Counted from the first letter of the stretch, positions 19,401 to 26,796 are shown. The stretch: 64,000 nt of DNA from Methylocapsa sp. D3K7 (GCF_029855125.1 NZ_CP123229.1:1488001-1552000); one strand, 5' to 3'. Numbers and translations: made by a program. Notes: generated by a model from the sequence alone, not told the origin.

Positions 19401-19632
19401 CTTGCGCCCCAAACTGATGACCGTGGCTGCCGTTCTGGCGAGCCTTGTGCCGATCCTGTGGACGACTGGCATAGGGTCGGATGTGATGAAGCCGATCGCG
19501 GCACCGATTGTCGGGGGCATGATCACCTCCACGATTCACGTGCTGATTCTGGTTCCTGTCTTCTTCGTGATGATGAAGGCCCGCGCGCTGCGGCAGGGGA
19601 AGCTCCATAGTCTGGAAGGATTGGATGTGTGA
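16456..19632 (+). CDS. cusA: CusA-type heavy-metal RND efflux pump
   Basis: 1058 residues, full length for the HME-RND family, from a GTG directly after the adaptor stop. It has twelve predicted membrane helices and two large periplasmic loops. The TM4 motif is VLVDAAIVMVEN, as in copper/silver CusA rather than the DGAVIIVEN of CzcA. A periplasmic segment TNTWTMPIENRLDMELTGI, containing the Met region used by CusA for Cu(I)/Ag(I), is also present. Substrate is therefore inferred to be monovalent copper or silver. The proton-relay and pore regions are continuous and undamaged, in contrast to the frameshifted outer-membrane gene of the same operon. Confidence 0.92.
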   Translation: MIARWIDLCVRNRFLVFTGIILLVLAGLWAIRRIPLDAVPDISDVQVIIRTSWDGQPPNIIEDQVTYPIVTALLSAPKVRTVRALTMFGDSYVFVIFEDCTDLYWARSRVLEYLQQIAGRLPAAAKPVIGPDATGAGWVYEYLIVDHNQRYSLADLRSLQDWFLRYQIRTVPGVAEVASIGGFVRQYQVRLDPGKLRAYNIPLSTVIDKIRDSTNEVGGRLIEFQGAEYMVRGLGYLRSLSDLEMVPVASKDGTPVLVRDLGTVAFGPDIRRGMAEWNGEGETIAGIVVMRDGMNALNVIAGVKKKLTEISGSLPPGVEIVAGYDRSGLIEASIGTLRHALIEEAIIVSLVIIIFLFHFRTALIPILTLPIAVVASFIPMYYLNVSSNIMSLGGLALAIGVLVDAAIVMVENGYRHLSEAQNRSADKKSGTGGITNDERRRILLDSAKQVGPALFFSLLIIVVSFLPVFLLEAQEGRMFRPLAWTKTLAVGFSSLLAITLVPSLMLLFIRGRLRPESGNPVSRITQAVYLPVLKLCLRFPKTTVLLNLLFLAVTAPLALKLGSQFMPPLYEGAALYMPTALPGISIGQATQLLQQQDRILRSFPEVASVFGSIGRSDSATDNAPLDMYDTTVTLKPRSEWRQGMTYEKLISEMDAKLQFPGLTNTWTMPIENRLDMELTGIKTPVGIKIEGPSLDGIEALGTRVQQILSAMPEMRSVFAERVAQGFYVNVEVNRAEAARYGLTVGDVQRAVTSGIGGENIAVNIEGRERYPISVRYAADFRDDIQKLERVVIATPSNAQVPLGALAKISFSKGPAMIRDEDAALTGYVYLDLKTRDYGGFVSRADKLLHEKLQLPAGYSLKWSGQYEFELRAKERLKIILPIVFISIFLLLYMVFHSVTEALVLIFPTVYAMTGGLLLQWYLGYNFSVAVWVGYIALFGVAVETGVVMVVYLHEALDRKLASGAALRRADIEEAAIEGAVQRLRPKLMTVAAVLASLVPILWTTGIGSDVMKPIAAPIVGGMITSTIHVLILVPVFFVMMKARALRQGKLHSLEGLDV

Positions 19633-19932
19633 GAGTCCCCCTCTGGTACGGTGGACGTCTCCACCGGCGACCGGACGTGACTGAGTGCACGAACGGTCTC
19701 GACTTGAAGAAATCAGATCAGCCCTCCGGTTTTGGCGCATTGATTTACAGAGATATTTTTTGTGCAAAAGATACGTGCAAAACTTGCTTAGAGCGCCCGC
19801 TTCGGCCTTAAGGACGACTCGAATGACGGGCGCAAGCGAGGGCTTGAAAGCGCAATCTGATACCACCATATATTGCGCCAGCCTACCTATTTAATTCGAT
19901 TAGTAGTGACGGCTCACTTTCAGGTGATCCTT
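19633..19932. other. Intergenic region after the efflux operon
   Basis: About 300 bp with no recognisable gene or clear terminator. Short open frames here lack family character. Confidence 0.4.
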
Positions 19933-20145
19933 ATGGTGGACAAGAACCAGTTGTTTGTTGAACGGCGACCGCAGACGAAGGATTACGCGGTTCGTAAGCC
20001 AGAATCGTAGAGAGCCAGCGCTGTTGCACCGACGCAGGCGGAAGCGATCGCACGAGCCAAGGAGTTAAACCCCAAGGCCACGCCGATGGTCGAACGCGTC
20101 CGCAATACGACGGGGGGAACGCCGGATAAGTGGTGCAGACCATAA
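19933..20145 (+). pseudogene. DUF2188-like small protein with internal amber stop
   Basis: A single frame reads MVDKNQLFVERRPQTKDYAV..., meets a TAG at 20008-20010, and continues in the same frame with VAPTQAEAIARAKELNP and TPMVERVRNTTGGTPDKW to a TAA at 20143. The pattern of an N-terminal strand, AVR, then a TQAEAIxRAKEL helix resembles DUF2188 proteins. The product would be about 70 residues. A single nonsense codon explains the loss. Confidence 0.5.
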
Positions 20146-20211
20146 TTGGCGTGCGGTGAAATCGACAACTCGCTTTCAAAGCGGGTTGTTCTTCTGCTGT
20201 TAGTATATGTT

Positions 20212-20412
20212 TTAGCTTGGAAAATTGCGGCGACGCGCGAGTTCGATGAGTGCTGGAATCGTCTCGGCGGGGCGATTAATCCAAGCTTTGAAAGCTTTCC
20301 AGTCCTTGGCCGGTACGGTGATGCCGGTTCTGTTCAACACGTCGGATTCGATTAAGACCGAGGCGCATGGCGGCATTTCGGGGTGCTCATTTCTTTTCCA
20401 CATCATGCGCAC
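20212..20412 (-). CDS. Small protein downstream of the TacAT pair, unknown
   Basis: 66 residues. Its ATG lies immediately next to the toxin stop codon (20413-20415), so it is probably co-transcribed with the toxin-antitoxin pair. The end (VPAKDWKAFKAWINRPAETI and a basic tail) resembles the C-terminal tails of some antitoxins that wrap a toxin, suggesting a remnant or accessory antitoxin. This is a guess from local pattern; no family is assigned. Confidence 0.4.
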   Translation of the reverse strand: MRMMWKRNEHPEMPPCASVLIESDVLNRTGITVPAKDWKAFKAWINRPAETIPALIELARRRNFPS

Positions 20413-20940
20413 TCACTTCTTTGCCTCGGCGTGTTCGTGCCCAGCCGCTGCTATCTTGCCGGTTTCAATAGGCAGGAACAGCGACAGGGGACGACTGGCG
20501 AACGGATGGAATCCTTGGAGCCGGTAAAAGGTAATGGCGTTCTCGTCCTTCGCTTCGACTATGAGCGCGAACGCCTTCGTATCGCCTTTGAGCACGCGAA
20601 GCGCCGCATCGGCAAGCAGAGCACCACCGAGTCCCTTACGATGAAAGCGTTGATCGACCGCCAGGCGACCGACGAGCGCTGCCGGCAAGAGCGGGTAGCG
20701 GGGGAGGCGTTTCACCACGTCCGGCGGCAGATCAGTTGCCGGAACGCTCGTCGCCGCGAGCGTGTAGTAACCGGCAATCGCGCTCGTCGCCCGTTCCTCT
20801 GCGACGAAGCAACTTGCCATGAGCCTCTTCACATCTTGTGAGGCTTGCTCGCGGAGATATCGGTCAAGCGGTGCCGCGCCGCAGGAGAAGGCCGAGCGAT
20901 CATGCGCGCCGAGCGGCTCAATGACAAAGCCGCCCTTCAC
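20413..20940 (-). CDS. tacT: GNAT-family toxin of TacAT type
   Basis: A 175-residue acetyltransferase with the TacT/AtaT layout: N-terminal IEPLGAHDRSAFSCG and LDRYLREQASQD, the catalytic region LVGRLAVDQRFHRKGLGGAL with the acetyl-CoA loop R-x-x-G-x-G, and a C-terminal YRLQGFHPF strand. Toxins of this class acetylate the aminoacyl group of charged tRNAs and halt translation. Its start overlaps the antitoxin stop by four bases (ATGA), the usual coupling. Confidence 0.9.
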   Translation of the reverse strand: MKGGFVIEPLGAHDRSAFSCGAAPLDRYLREQASQDVKRLMASCFVAEERATSAIAGYYTLAATSVPATDLPPDVVKRLPRYPLLPAALVGRLAVDQRFHRKGLGGALLADAALRVLKGDTKAFALIVEAKDENAITFYRLQGFHPFASRPLSLFLPIETGKIAAAGHEHAEAKK

Positions 20941-21227
20941 CGCGACTCGTGAATCAATTCACGGTGACGGCGAAAGGCGCGGCGGAGGGCCGGTGTCGGA
21001 TTGGGAGGATTAAGGATCGCTTCCGCAAAGGCGCGTTGATCCTCGACCGAGAGGCGGATGATTTGCGTCTCCTCGATCGTACGGTTGGCGGCGTCCTGCG
21101 CGGCGGCGACAACGAAATCGCTGACGCTGCGACCGGTGATTTCGGCGGCGCGTTTGACGACGGCGAGCGCATCGGGCGCTATACGCGCTTCGATGCGGGC
21201 CGTGCGGTTCGATTCCTGGGTCATCAT
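20937..21227 (-). CDS. tacA: DUF1778 (TacA-type) antitoxin
   Basis: 96 residues from the ATG at 21227 with an AGAGGG ribosome site. The N-terminal ribbon-helix-helix (RTARIEARIAPDALAVVKRA, AEITGRSVSDFVVAAAQ) binds DNA. The C-terminal tail (LSVEDQRAFAEAILNPP) is the toxin-neutralising part. It precedes and overlaps the GNAT toxin gene, and should repress its own promoter upstream of 21227. Confidence 0.9.
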   Translation of the reverse strand: MMTQESNRTARIEARIAPDALAVVKRAAEITGRSVSDFVVAAAQDAANRTIEETQIIRLSVEDQRAFAEAILNPPNPTPALRRAFRRHRELIHESR

Positions 21228-21271
21228 GCACCCTCTCTTTCTTGCCACAATGTACGGTAAATTGCCGGACA

Positions 21272-22192
21272 AGTCAAAGCCCACCTGGTGCCGGCCCTGA
21301 TTGCCGGCGCCGGCGAGCCGGCCGCCTGGCGCTACATCGAATTCTTCACCAAACCCGAACACGCGCCGGGCTTACGCGCGGGCCTGTAGTCAATTCTTCG
21401 CCTGGTGCGAAGGCCGCGGGCTGACGCTGACGACGATCCGGCCGTTCGATGTCGCCACCTATATCGAGACGCTTCAGCAGACCCATTCGGCGCCAGGCGT
21501 GAAGCAGCAGCTCGCCGCCGTGCGGATGCTGTTCGATTGGCTCATCACCGGCCAGGTGGTGCCGGCAAACCCGGCTTCGGCCGTGCGCGGCCCGAAGCAC
21601 GTGGTGAAAACCGGCAAGACGCCGGTGCTCGACGGCAAGGAGTGGCGAAAACTGCTCGCCGCGATCCCGACAGACACGGTACGGGATCTGCGGGATAGGG
21701 CGCTGATTGCCACCCTCACTTATTCCTTCGCGCGCATTGGCGCGGCGCTGAAAATGAAGGTCGAAGACCTCCGCCCGAAAGGTGCCGGGTGGGAACTTCG
21801 ATTGCACGAGAAAGGTGGCAAGCATCACGTCATGCCCTGTCATCACTCGCTCGCCGAGGCGCTGCGCGCCTATATCGACGCGGCCGGCATCGCCGAGGAC
21901 CGCAAAGGCTGGTTGTTCCGGACATCGCGCGGCCACGCGGCGACCGCCCTTTCCGATGACCCAATGACGCAGCCGGATGCTTGGCTCATGATGCGCCGCC
22001 GCGGTCGGCATTCACGCGCCGATCGGCAATCACTCGTTTCGGGCGACCGGCATCACGGCGTACCTTGCTAATGGCGGCGCGCTGGAGCACGCCCAGGAAA
22101 TGGTGGCGCATGAAAGCCCGCGCACGACGAAGCTTTACGACCGGACGAAGGGGCGGCTTACGCAGGACGAGGTGGAGAGGATCAGGCTATGA
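21272..22192 (+). pseudogene. XerC/D-like tyrosine recombinase, two frameshifts
   Basis: Frame one carries HLVPALIAGAGEPAAWRYI; it shifts near 21345 to NPNTRRAYARACSQFFAW and runs through the core-binding and first catalytic part (DLRDRALIATLTYSFARIGA). It shifts again near 21995 to the end with NHSFRATGITAYLANGG, HAQEMVAHESPRTTKLYDRT and the stop at 22192. Together about 305 residues, normal for the family, with R, the HxxR-like region (HSFRAT), H and Y all recognisable but spread over three frames. It is dead as it stands, and lies beside the TacAT promoter. Confidence 0.85.
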
Positions 22193-22294
22193 AGCATAGA
22201 CGCGGGGACCTGCCCCCTACACTAAAGCTTCGGTGGACGGGTTCCCCGAAGCCCATCCTGTCCTCCGCAACCATTACAGGAAAGGAACAATCCC

Positions 22295-22867
22295 ATGTCA
22301 GACAGGTCGAAGCAGGAAGACTGGACGAAGCCCGCCGCCATGGCGATCCCCAAAGGGGGCTTCTTCGAGGGTGAAGTTAAGCAAGGCAGATACGTCCCGA
22401 TCTTTCCCCAGACTCCGGCGTGCTACGGCTTCAGCGTCATCGCGAAGGTCATCCCCGGAATGGAAGAGCACATATACAACCATGCCAAGGTCATAGAGAA
22501 AGCAATCGCAGACGATCCCACCACCCTCGCCATACTCAAAGCGCATTACCTGAGATGGGTGATCTTCACCATCAAGGGTGAGAGCTACATGATGTATCAG
22601 GGCATCTTCGACACCGACTTCGACAAATACTGCGAAGACGCCTCTGTCCTGTTCGGGAAGACGGGCATCAAGTCGGCCTTTGAGGCCCTCGAGGGCTGGC
22701 CGGCTGACTACGCGACAAATCCTGCGTCCATCGTCAAGTTTTTCCGCGACCACCAATGGCCGAGCTTTCTCGAATACAGCGAGCATCCCTACGTGAGTTG
22801 CGATGAAATCAAGAAGGCCCTCAAGCTGAAAGCGGCATTCTCGGACATGCTCGACCAGATGCAGTGA
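22295..22867 (+). CDS. Conserved-looking hypothetical protein
   Basis: 190 residues with a good ribosome site (AAGGAAC before the ATG). It reads as a compact alpha/beta protein: strands GFSVIAKVIPGMEEHIYN and LRWVIFTIKGESYMMYQGIF alternate with helices, which recalls ferredoxin-like dimeric alpha-beta barrels. That is a shape-based guess; there is no signal peptide or membrane segment and no family is assigned. It sits between the end of the decayed recombinase (22192) and a second copy of that recombinase's 3' tail (23012-23042), so it looks like cargo. Confidence 0.6.
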   Translation: MSDRSKQEDWTKPAAMAIPKGGFFEGEVKQGRYVPIFPQTPACYGFSVIAKVIPGMEEHIYNHAKVIEKAIADDPTTLAILKAHYLRWVIFTIKGESYMMYQGIFDTDFDKYCEDASVLFGKTGIKSAFEALEGWPADYATNPASIVKFFRDHQWPSFLEYSEHPYVSCDEIKKALKLKAAFSDMLDQMQ

Positions 22868-23011
22868 ACCGGCCGCGGGCGCTGTCATCAACGTATGGCG
22901 TCAGCAGCTCGGCCATGATTGAGGACGACGATACCGAAACGTAACGTCCCTTATGTTACACTAAAATTCTAACTCAAGTCACGCCATTGAGCGTCACCAC
23001 TGACCTGCCAA

Positions 23012-23042
23012 TGGTGGACGAGGTGGAGCGGATTAGATTGTG
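23012..23042 (+). pseudogene. Second recombinase 3'-end fragment
   Basis: The last about 30 bases encode DEVERIRL and a TGA, matching the end of the recombinase pseudogene at 22162-22192 with a few substitutions. Only the tail remains. It suggests that a recombinase gene was duplicated or split around the 190-residue gene. Confidence 0.55.
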
Positions 23043-23053
23043 ACGGGCAACCT

Positions 23054-24463
23054 TCAAATCTCAGGTGCCTCAGCATCCCCGTCGAACCGAGGTCTGAAAA
23101 TCATAGAGTAGGAGGTCAGGATCGATCCCATGGGTCCCCACGATCTCAGCCGACCTTCTTTGATGAAGTGGTGTGTGGCGCCAAGCAAGACCTCAAATGG
23201 CAGTGGATACTTGGCATTAGGATTATGGAATACCTGAATTTCTTCGGTCCAGAACTCTTCATTATTTGGGGCGGTGACATCTGCGCTAAACGGAATGCCA
23301 ATTGCCGCATTAGGGTCGGGATCCACCTTCATGCCGATCCGGTAGTAACTATCTCCCGGTACGGCAAAGCCTGCTACGATCCCCATGCGATCGAACTTTG
23401 ATAACGTGCCAGCATTGGAAAACAGAACAGCAGAGATATTCGCCGCAAGCGGATCATCAAAAAAGCCCGATGGGACGACCTTCTCGCCGTATCGATGATC
23501 CTCGATTTTCCGTGCATTGACGACAAGCTTACCGTCCTCAAACGTCCAGTGGACCCGTTGACCATAGAGATACTGCCATAGGGCCGATTGTGTGTAGGTC
23601 ATCGAGCCCAACTTGTCGCTGTCTGCTGGTTTGTGGAAGTCGGCGATTGCAAGGAGAAATGGCTTGTTCTTGCTTTCTTCCCGCTCCCAATAATGCAGGC
23701 CATCCTTATTCGTCCTGCGCAATTTGGAAGAGAGCGCAGAGCCATATTTCATTGGCATGTAATCGTAGAGGAAGGCTCTAATTTCCTCCTGCGTTTTGGG
23801 ATCAGGATGTTCAGCCAAGGGGCCCATTGTTGAAGGAGCAGCTGTGGTAGCTTCCACCGTAAAATCGACTCCTGGCCCCCTGCATCTGAAATCAGGTGCC
23901 TCTAGTTGCTCGACGTCGAGGCCGAATTCGCGCAAAGCGGCCCATAGGTAGATTTCCCACAGCCGTTGATCGAAAGCCTTGCGCTGAAACTCTTCGACCA
24001 TGTGGGGATCGTTAGGTGTCAGCCATGGCCCGATCTCTTTAATCACAGCGCGCGCTGGCGCGCGTGAGCGATCCTCGAGAAGGACGCGAAAGTACGGATG
24101 TAGTTGTGCGGGATCAAAGTCAGTTGGAAGCCGCAGCAAATCAGTCGGCGCATTCGTCTCATCACCCTGCTTGCCAAGTTCGACCAAATCTTCCGTCTGC
24201 TGCGTGTCGTTCATCACTTTCCACAAAGCTTTCTCGGCAGCAGATAAAGAGGGATAACTACAATCGACCTTCGCAGCGCGAAATCGTCCAATAGCGTCCC
24301 GAACCAGCATAGCCCAGCTATAATCGCTATCGATCAGATCACGTCCTGCGGATGCTATGATCCGTTCGTCTGGGGAAGACCACCACGACACCTCATCGAA
24401 TATTCTGTAAAGTTTGGAACGTCGTGTTCCGATAGCATAAAGATTGAAGCGGTGTCGGCTCAT
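23054..24463 (-). CDS. PD-(D/E)xK nuclease-like protein downstream of the ubiquitin-like operon
   Basis: 469 residues from the ATG at 24463; an upstream in-frame start at 24628 would overlap the preceding gene and adds unconserved sequence. A helix with E170 (DQRLWEIYLWAAL), then P190-D191-F and V203-E204-A-T after a strand, has the spacing and context of a PD-(D/E)xK core in which the usual Lys is Thr. The family is not otherwise recognised. It follows the DUF6527 gene on the same strand after 151 bp and could be an effector of that system, or an independent defence gene. No signal peptide or membrane segment is seen. Confidence 0.7.
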   Translation of the reverse strand: MSRHRFNLYAIGTRRSKLYRIFDEVSWWSSPDERIIASAGRDLIDSDYSWAMLVRDAIGRFRAAKVDCSYPSLSAAEKALWKVMNDTQQTEDLVELGKQGDETNAPTDLLRLPTDFDPAQLHPYFRVLLEDRSRAPARAVIKEIGPWLTPNDPHMVEEFQRKAFDQRLWEIYLWAALREFGLDVEQLEAPDFRCRGPGVDFTVEATTAAPSTMGPLAEHPDPKTQEEIRAFLYDYMPMKYGSALSSKLRRTNKDGLHYWEREESKNKPFLLAIADFHKPADSDKLGSMTYTQSALWQYLYGQRVHWTFEDGKLVVNARKIEDHRYGEKVVPSGFFDDPLAANISAVLFSNAGTLSKFDRMGIVAGFAVPGDSYYRIGMKVDPDPNAAIGIPFSADVTAPNNEEFWTEEIQVFHNPNAKYPLPFEVLLGATHHFIKEGRLRSWGPMGSILTSYSMIFRPRFDGDAEAPEI

Positions 24464-24614
24464 TGGCCGGCAAAATGATGCCGCCGCCGTGCGCATTCTT
24501 GCGTGTCGCTTTGCCTCCCCCAATCCCAGCCCCCTATTCGTTTGTACCGCCCAACACCGAGACATTCGTGAGAGGTCGCCGTTAGGCCTACGAGATTCGA
24601 ATACCCACTCGCAG

Positions 24615-25045
24615 CTAGCCCCGCCCAAGCAGCCAGTCTATCAATCTTCGCTTCTTCCCAGGCGTGCCGCCCGGGAACGCGACCGGAGCAGTCGGTGCCG
24701 CGCGGCCCAGGTAGGCGTCTTTTGTCGTGCGATCACGCTGCCGTCCGGCTTCAATCTCGGTCTGCGACATCGAGCCGGCCGGGATCGCTCGACTGTTCTC
24801 GATCCAATAGTGCGAGCGGCACTTGAAGCTCCAATTGCCGATTGACGGGCAGAGCAACACCGTTTCGCCGTCATAGGTTAGCCGCCAGCCGGTCGGCCGG
24901 AGGGTGTCACCCCCTTCATTCCACAACCGCAGAAACAGCTGTGAATGGCTGTCCGGTATTTGATCGAGATGTAAAGCTTCCCATCCTCGCGCGTCGCAGG
25001 GACAACGTTGACAAACTCGAAGGCGATCTGGCGCGGATGCTTCAT
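24615..25045 (-). pseudogene. DUF6527-type protein of the ubiquitin-like operon, frameshifted
   Basis: From the ATG at 25045 (overlapping the E1 stop as ATGA) the frame gives MKHPRQIAFEFVNVVPATRE, strands and a Cys cluster HSCFCGCGMK. It then shifts by one base near 24902 into a frame reading LRPTGWRLTYDGETVLLCPS, NWSFKCRSHYWIE and a basic tail to the stop at 24615. Joined length is about 143 residues. The Cys-x-Cys-x-Cys and later Cys/His residues suggest a bound metal. Proteins of this family are found beside ThiF-type E1 genes. The shift lies in a short C run, so a sequencing error is possible and the gene may be intact in the living cell. Confidence 0.75.
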
Positions 25046-26223
25046 GCAGCGTCCTCATTGTTTGTGTCATTTCGACCGATGGCGTAGGTGCTGTAATGTT
25101 CGCCGCGCCGATCATCGTAGAAGCCGAAAATCTTCTTCCATTTAATCACGGCAAATGCGGCGTGCAGCGCGTTCAGTTCAGCGATCTGGATATTTTTATC
25201 GTATTCGTTTTTCACGCCTCCATCCGACAACGATATCCGTCCCCAAAGATGATCACTATTCTTGGCGGTGGCGGCCGTTGTCCGGAGGAGGCCACCCAGC
25301 ACGTTGTTGCGCAGATAGACCCCCATGCCGACCTCGACAAACGGAATGTTCAGTTGAAGAAGCTTCTCGATCACTGCCTTCTTCACGGTACCGGCTTCCA
25401 TGCTGATGAAGACGAAGTTCATCCCCTCTAGCAGGTGCAGGTTTTCCGCGGACATGAACTCGCGATGCGGCACGATCCCCTTGCGCATCTTTGAATAGAT
25501 GTCGTAAAAATGGTCGACCTTATAGGGTTGCTTCTCTAGTTCATCACCCGATGGCGCACCGGGTGCCCGGAAGGCGTTGTGTTGCAGGAATAGATCGCCG
25601 TCGAAGAGGTGGATTTCCCGAACCGGCACCTTCGCCACATAGTCAAGAATATATCCACCGGTTCCTCCGTGGCCGAGAATCGCTACGCGCCCGAGGCACA
25701 TCTTCCGATTGACCTCGACGATGTCGGCGCGGCTTGAAGCCGTGTCGAAGTAGTTGAAAATCTCGTCGTGCTCATCATCCCTCACCAGGGTAAACGTATT
25801 GGCCGTGACATCCTGGTCGACTTCCTGCGCTGGCCCGCTGATTAGGCGGACGTAGGTCGTGACCTTGTCGTAGAAATTCTCGTACCGGCCGCTCGGTTGT
25901 GGCTTGGCCGATAGGTAGAAGTTTGTTGTCAACTCGTCGCTGACCTTGAGGTTGTTCTCCGAGTTGACGATCTGGGTTATCTGCGAGCCGTCGGCGTGGC
26001 ACGGATATGCGCCGATGAAGTTAGCAGTGTGATCACCAGGCGGGGTCGCGATGTCGTTTGCCAAGGACAATACGCAAACCAAGATGCCACGTTTGATCTC
26101 GTCCTTCGCGGCGAGATAGGGGATGTCCCACACGACCAAATAGGCCTCCACGACTTGAAGGTTGTAACCCTCGTCGCGGAGACGCTTAAGATCGGGGCTA
26201 CGATCGATCGGTCGCTGAGACAT
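25042..26223 (-). CDS. ThiF/E1-like ubiquitin-activating enzyme with N-terminal DUF6791-type domain
   Basis: 393 residues from the ATG at 26223 (ORF open to 26277). Residues ~1-155 match the DUF6791-like N-terminal domain (NLQVVEAYLVVWDIPYL; a PPGDHTANFIGAYPCHADG stretch with His and Cys that may be E2-like). Residues ~165-390 are the adenylating Rossmann fold: nucleotide loop GHGGTGGYILD, then HLFDGDLFLQHN with the Asp and Asn/Arg of E1 enzymes, and IPFVEVGMG. There is no CxxC zinc pair and no obvious catalytic Cys in the usual crossover loop. It would adenylate the C-terminus of the multiubiquitin protein encoded just upstream, whose gene it overlaps by 26 bp. Confidence 0.88.
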   Translation of the reverse strand: MSQRPIDRSPDLKRLRDEGYNLQVVEAYLVVWDIPYLAAKDEIKRGILVCVLSLANDIATPPGDHTANFIGAYPCHADGSQITQIVNSENNLKVSDELTTNFYLSAKPQPSGRYENFYDKVTTYVRLISGPAQEVDQDVTANTFTLVRDDEHDEIFNYFDTASSRADIVEVNRKMCLGRVAILGHGGTGGYILDYVAKVPVREIHLFDGDLFLQHNAFRAPGAPSGDELEKQPYKVDHFYDIYSKMRKGIVPHREFMSAENLHLLEGMNFVFISMEAGTVKKAVIEKLLQLNIPFVEVGMGVYLRNNVLGGLLRTTAATAKNSDHLWGRISLSDGGVKNEYDKNIQIAELNALHAAFAVIKWKKIFGFYDDRRGEHYSTYAIGRNDTNNEDAA

Positions 26224-26653
26224 CGAATACCATGCCATTCTTGATGCGCACCGACTGACCCTTACGGAGCGATCCATGCGGGTTCTCCGGTGGGCCCATG
26301 CCGTAATCGACCGTGATTAGGATATCGGGGCCAGATGGCGGCGTCTCGAACGCCAGCTTGACCACGTCGTCGAAAGTCAGGCGATTCTTAGCGACCTCCT
26401 TGGCCTCCGTATCCACGATAATGGTGAAGACCTTTTGACTGTAGAAATGTTCGTCCAGCTTCAACCGCACATCGCGCGCATGCCGCTCGATCAGCTCGTC
26501 CTCCCCGTCGCCGCTCACCTCGCGGAAGAGATCGTGGTGCTCGGGGACGCCACCCAGCGCGTAGAGTGCCGCGCCTGTCGTCGGGTCGGGCGAGTAATAA
26601 GGCTCACGGTCGACGTGGATGCGGATGTGATCTGTGTGTTCGGTCTCGTTCAT
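26198..26653 (-). CDS. Multiubiquitin-domain protein (two ubiquitin-like repeats)
   Basis: 151 residues. Two beta-grasp repeats: about 9-72 (IRIHVDREPYYSPDPTTG...LFREVSGDGEDELI) and about 73-148 (KVFTIIVDTEAKEVAKNRLT...ILITVDYGMGPPENPHGSL, RIKNGMVFDVS). The ending VFDVSATDRS is typical of multiubiquitin family proteins and lacks a Gly-Gly. This is the presumed protein modifier or tag, first gene of an operon with the E1 and DUF6527 genes. Ubiquitin-like/E1 operons of this kind were recognised by comparative genomics and some bacterial ubiquitin-like systems act in antiviral defence. No defence role is shown for this one. Confidence 0.88.
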   Translation of the reverse strand: MNETEHTDHIRIHVDREPYYSPDPTTGAALYALGGVPEHHDLFREVSGDGEDELIERHARDVRLKLDEHFYSQKVFTIIVDTEAKEVAKNRLTFDDVVKLAFETPPSGPDILITVDYGMGPPENPHGSLRKGQSVRIKNGMVFDVSATDRS

Positions 26654-26742
26654 AATTCTACCTTTCGTCGGTTGACACCTTATTCCTGGTGGATTTGGCC
26701 TATGCGACCTTCGCCAGGGACAACCTAGACGATTTCGTATAG

Positions 26743-26772
26743 ATTAAACCATACAATTTGCCATTGAGTCAA
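26743..26772 (-). promoter_or_regulatory. Promoter of the ubiquitin-like operon (minus strand)
   Basis: On the minus strand TTGACT (26772-26767), an 18-bp gap, then TTTAAT (26748-26743), each one base from the sigma-70 consensus. It reads leftward into the multiubiquitin gene, about 90 bp upstream of its ATG. It overlaps the opposite promoter and the left operator arm. Confidence 0.55.
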
Positions 26773-26796
26773 CTATTCTGGTATGATTTTGTATGG
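26749..26796. promoter_or_regulatory. Shared XRE operator between divergent operons
   Basis: Perfect inverted repeat CCATACAA (26749-26756) and TTGTATGG (26789-26796), 32 bp apart, flanking both divergent promoters. A regulator bound here would control the ubiquitin-like operon and the XRE-ImmA pair together. The likely ligand is the XRE protein encoded alongside. Inferred from symmetry and position. Confidence 0.55.
26758..26787 (+). promoter_or_regulatory. Promoter of the XRE-ImmA operon
   Basis: TTGCCA (26758-26763), an 18-bp gap, TATGAT (26782-26787): a good sigma-70 match about 65 bp upstream of the XRE start at 26851. The two operator arms lie just outside the -35 and just after the -10. 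Confidence 0.6.
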
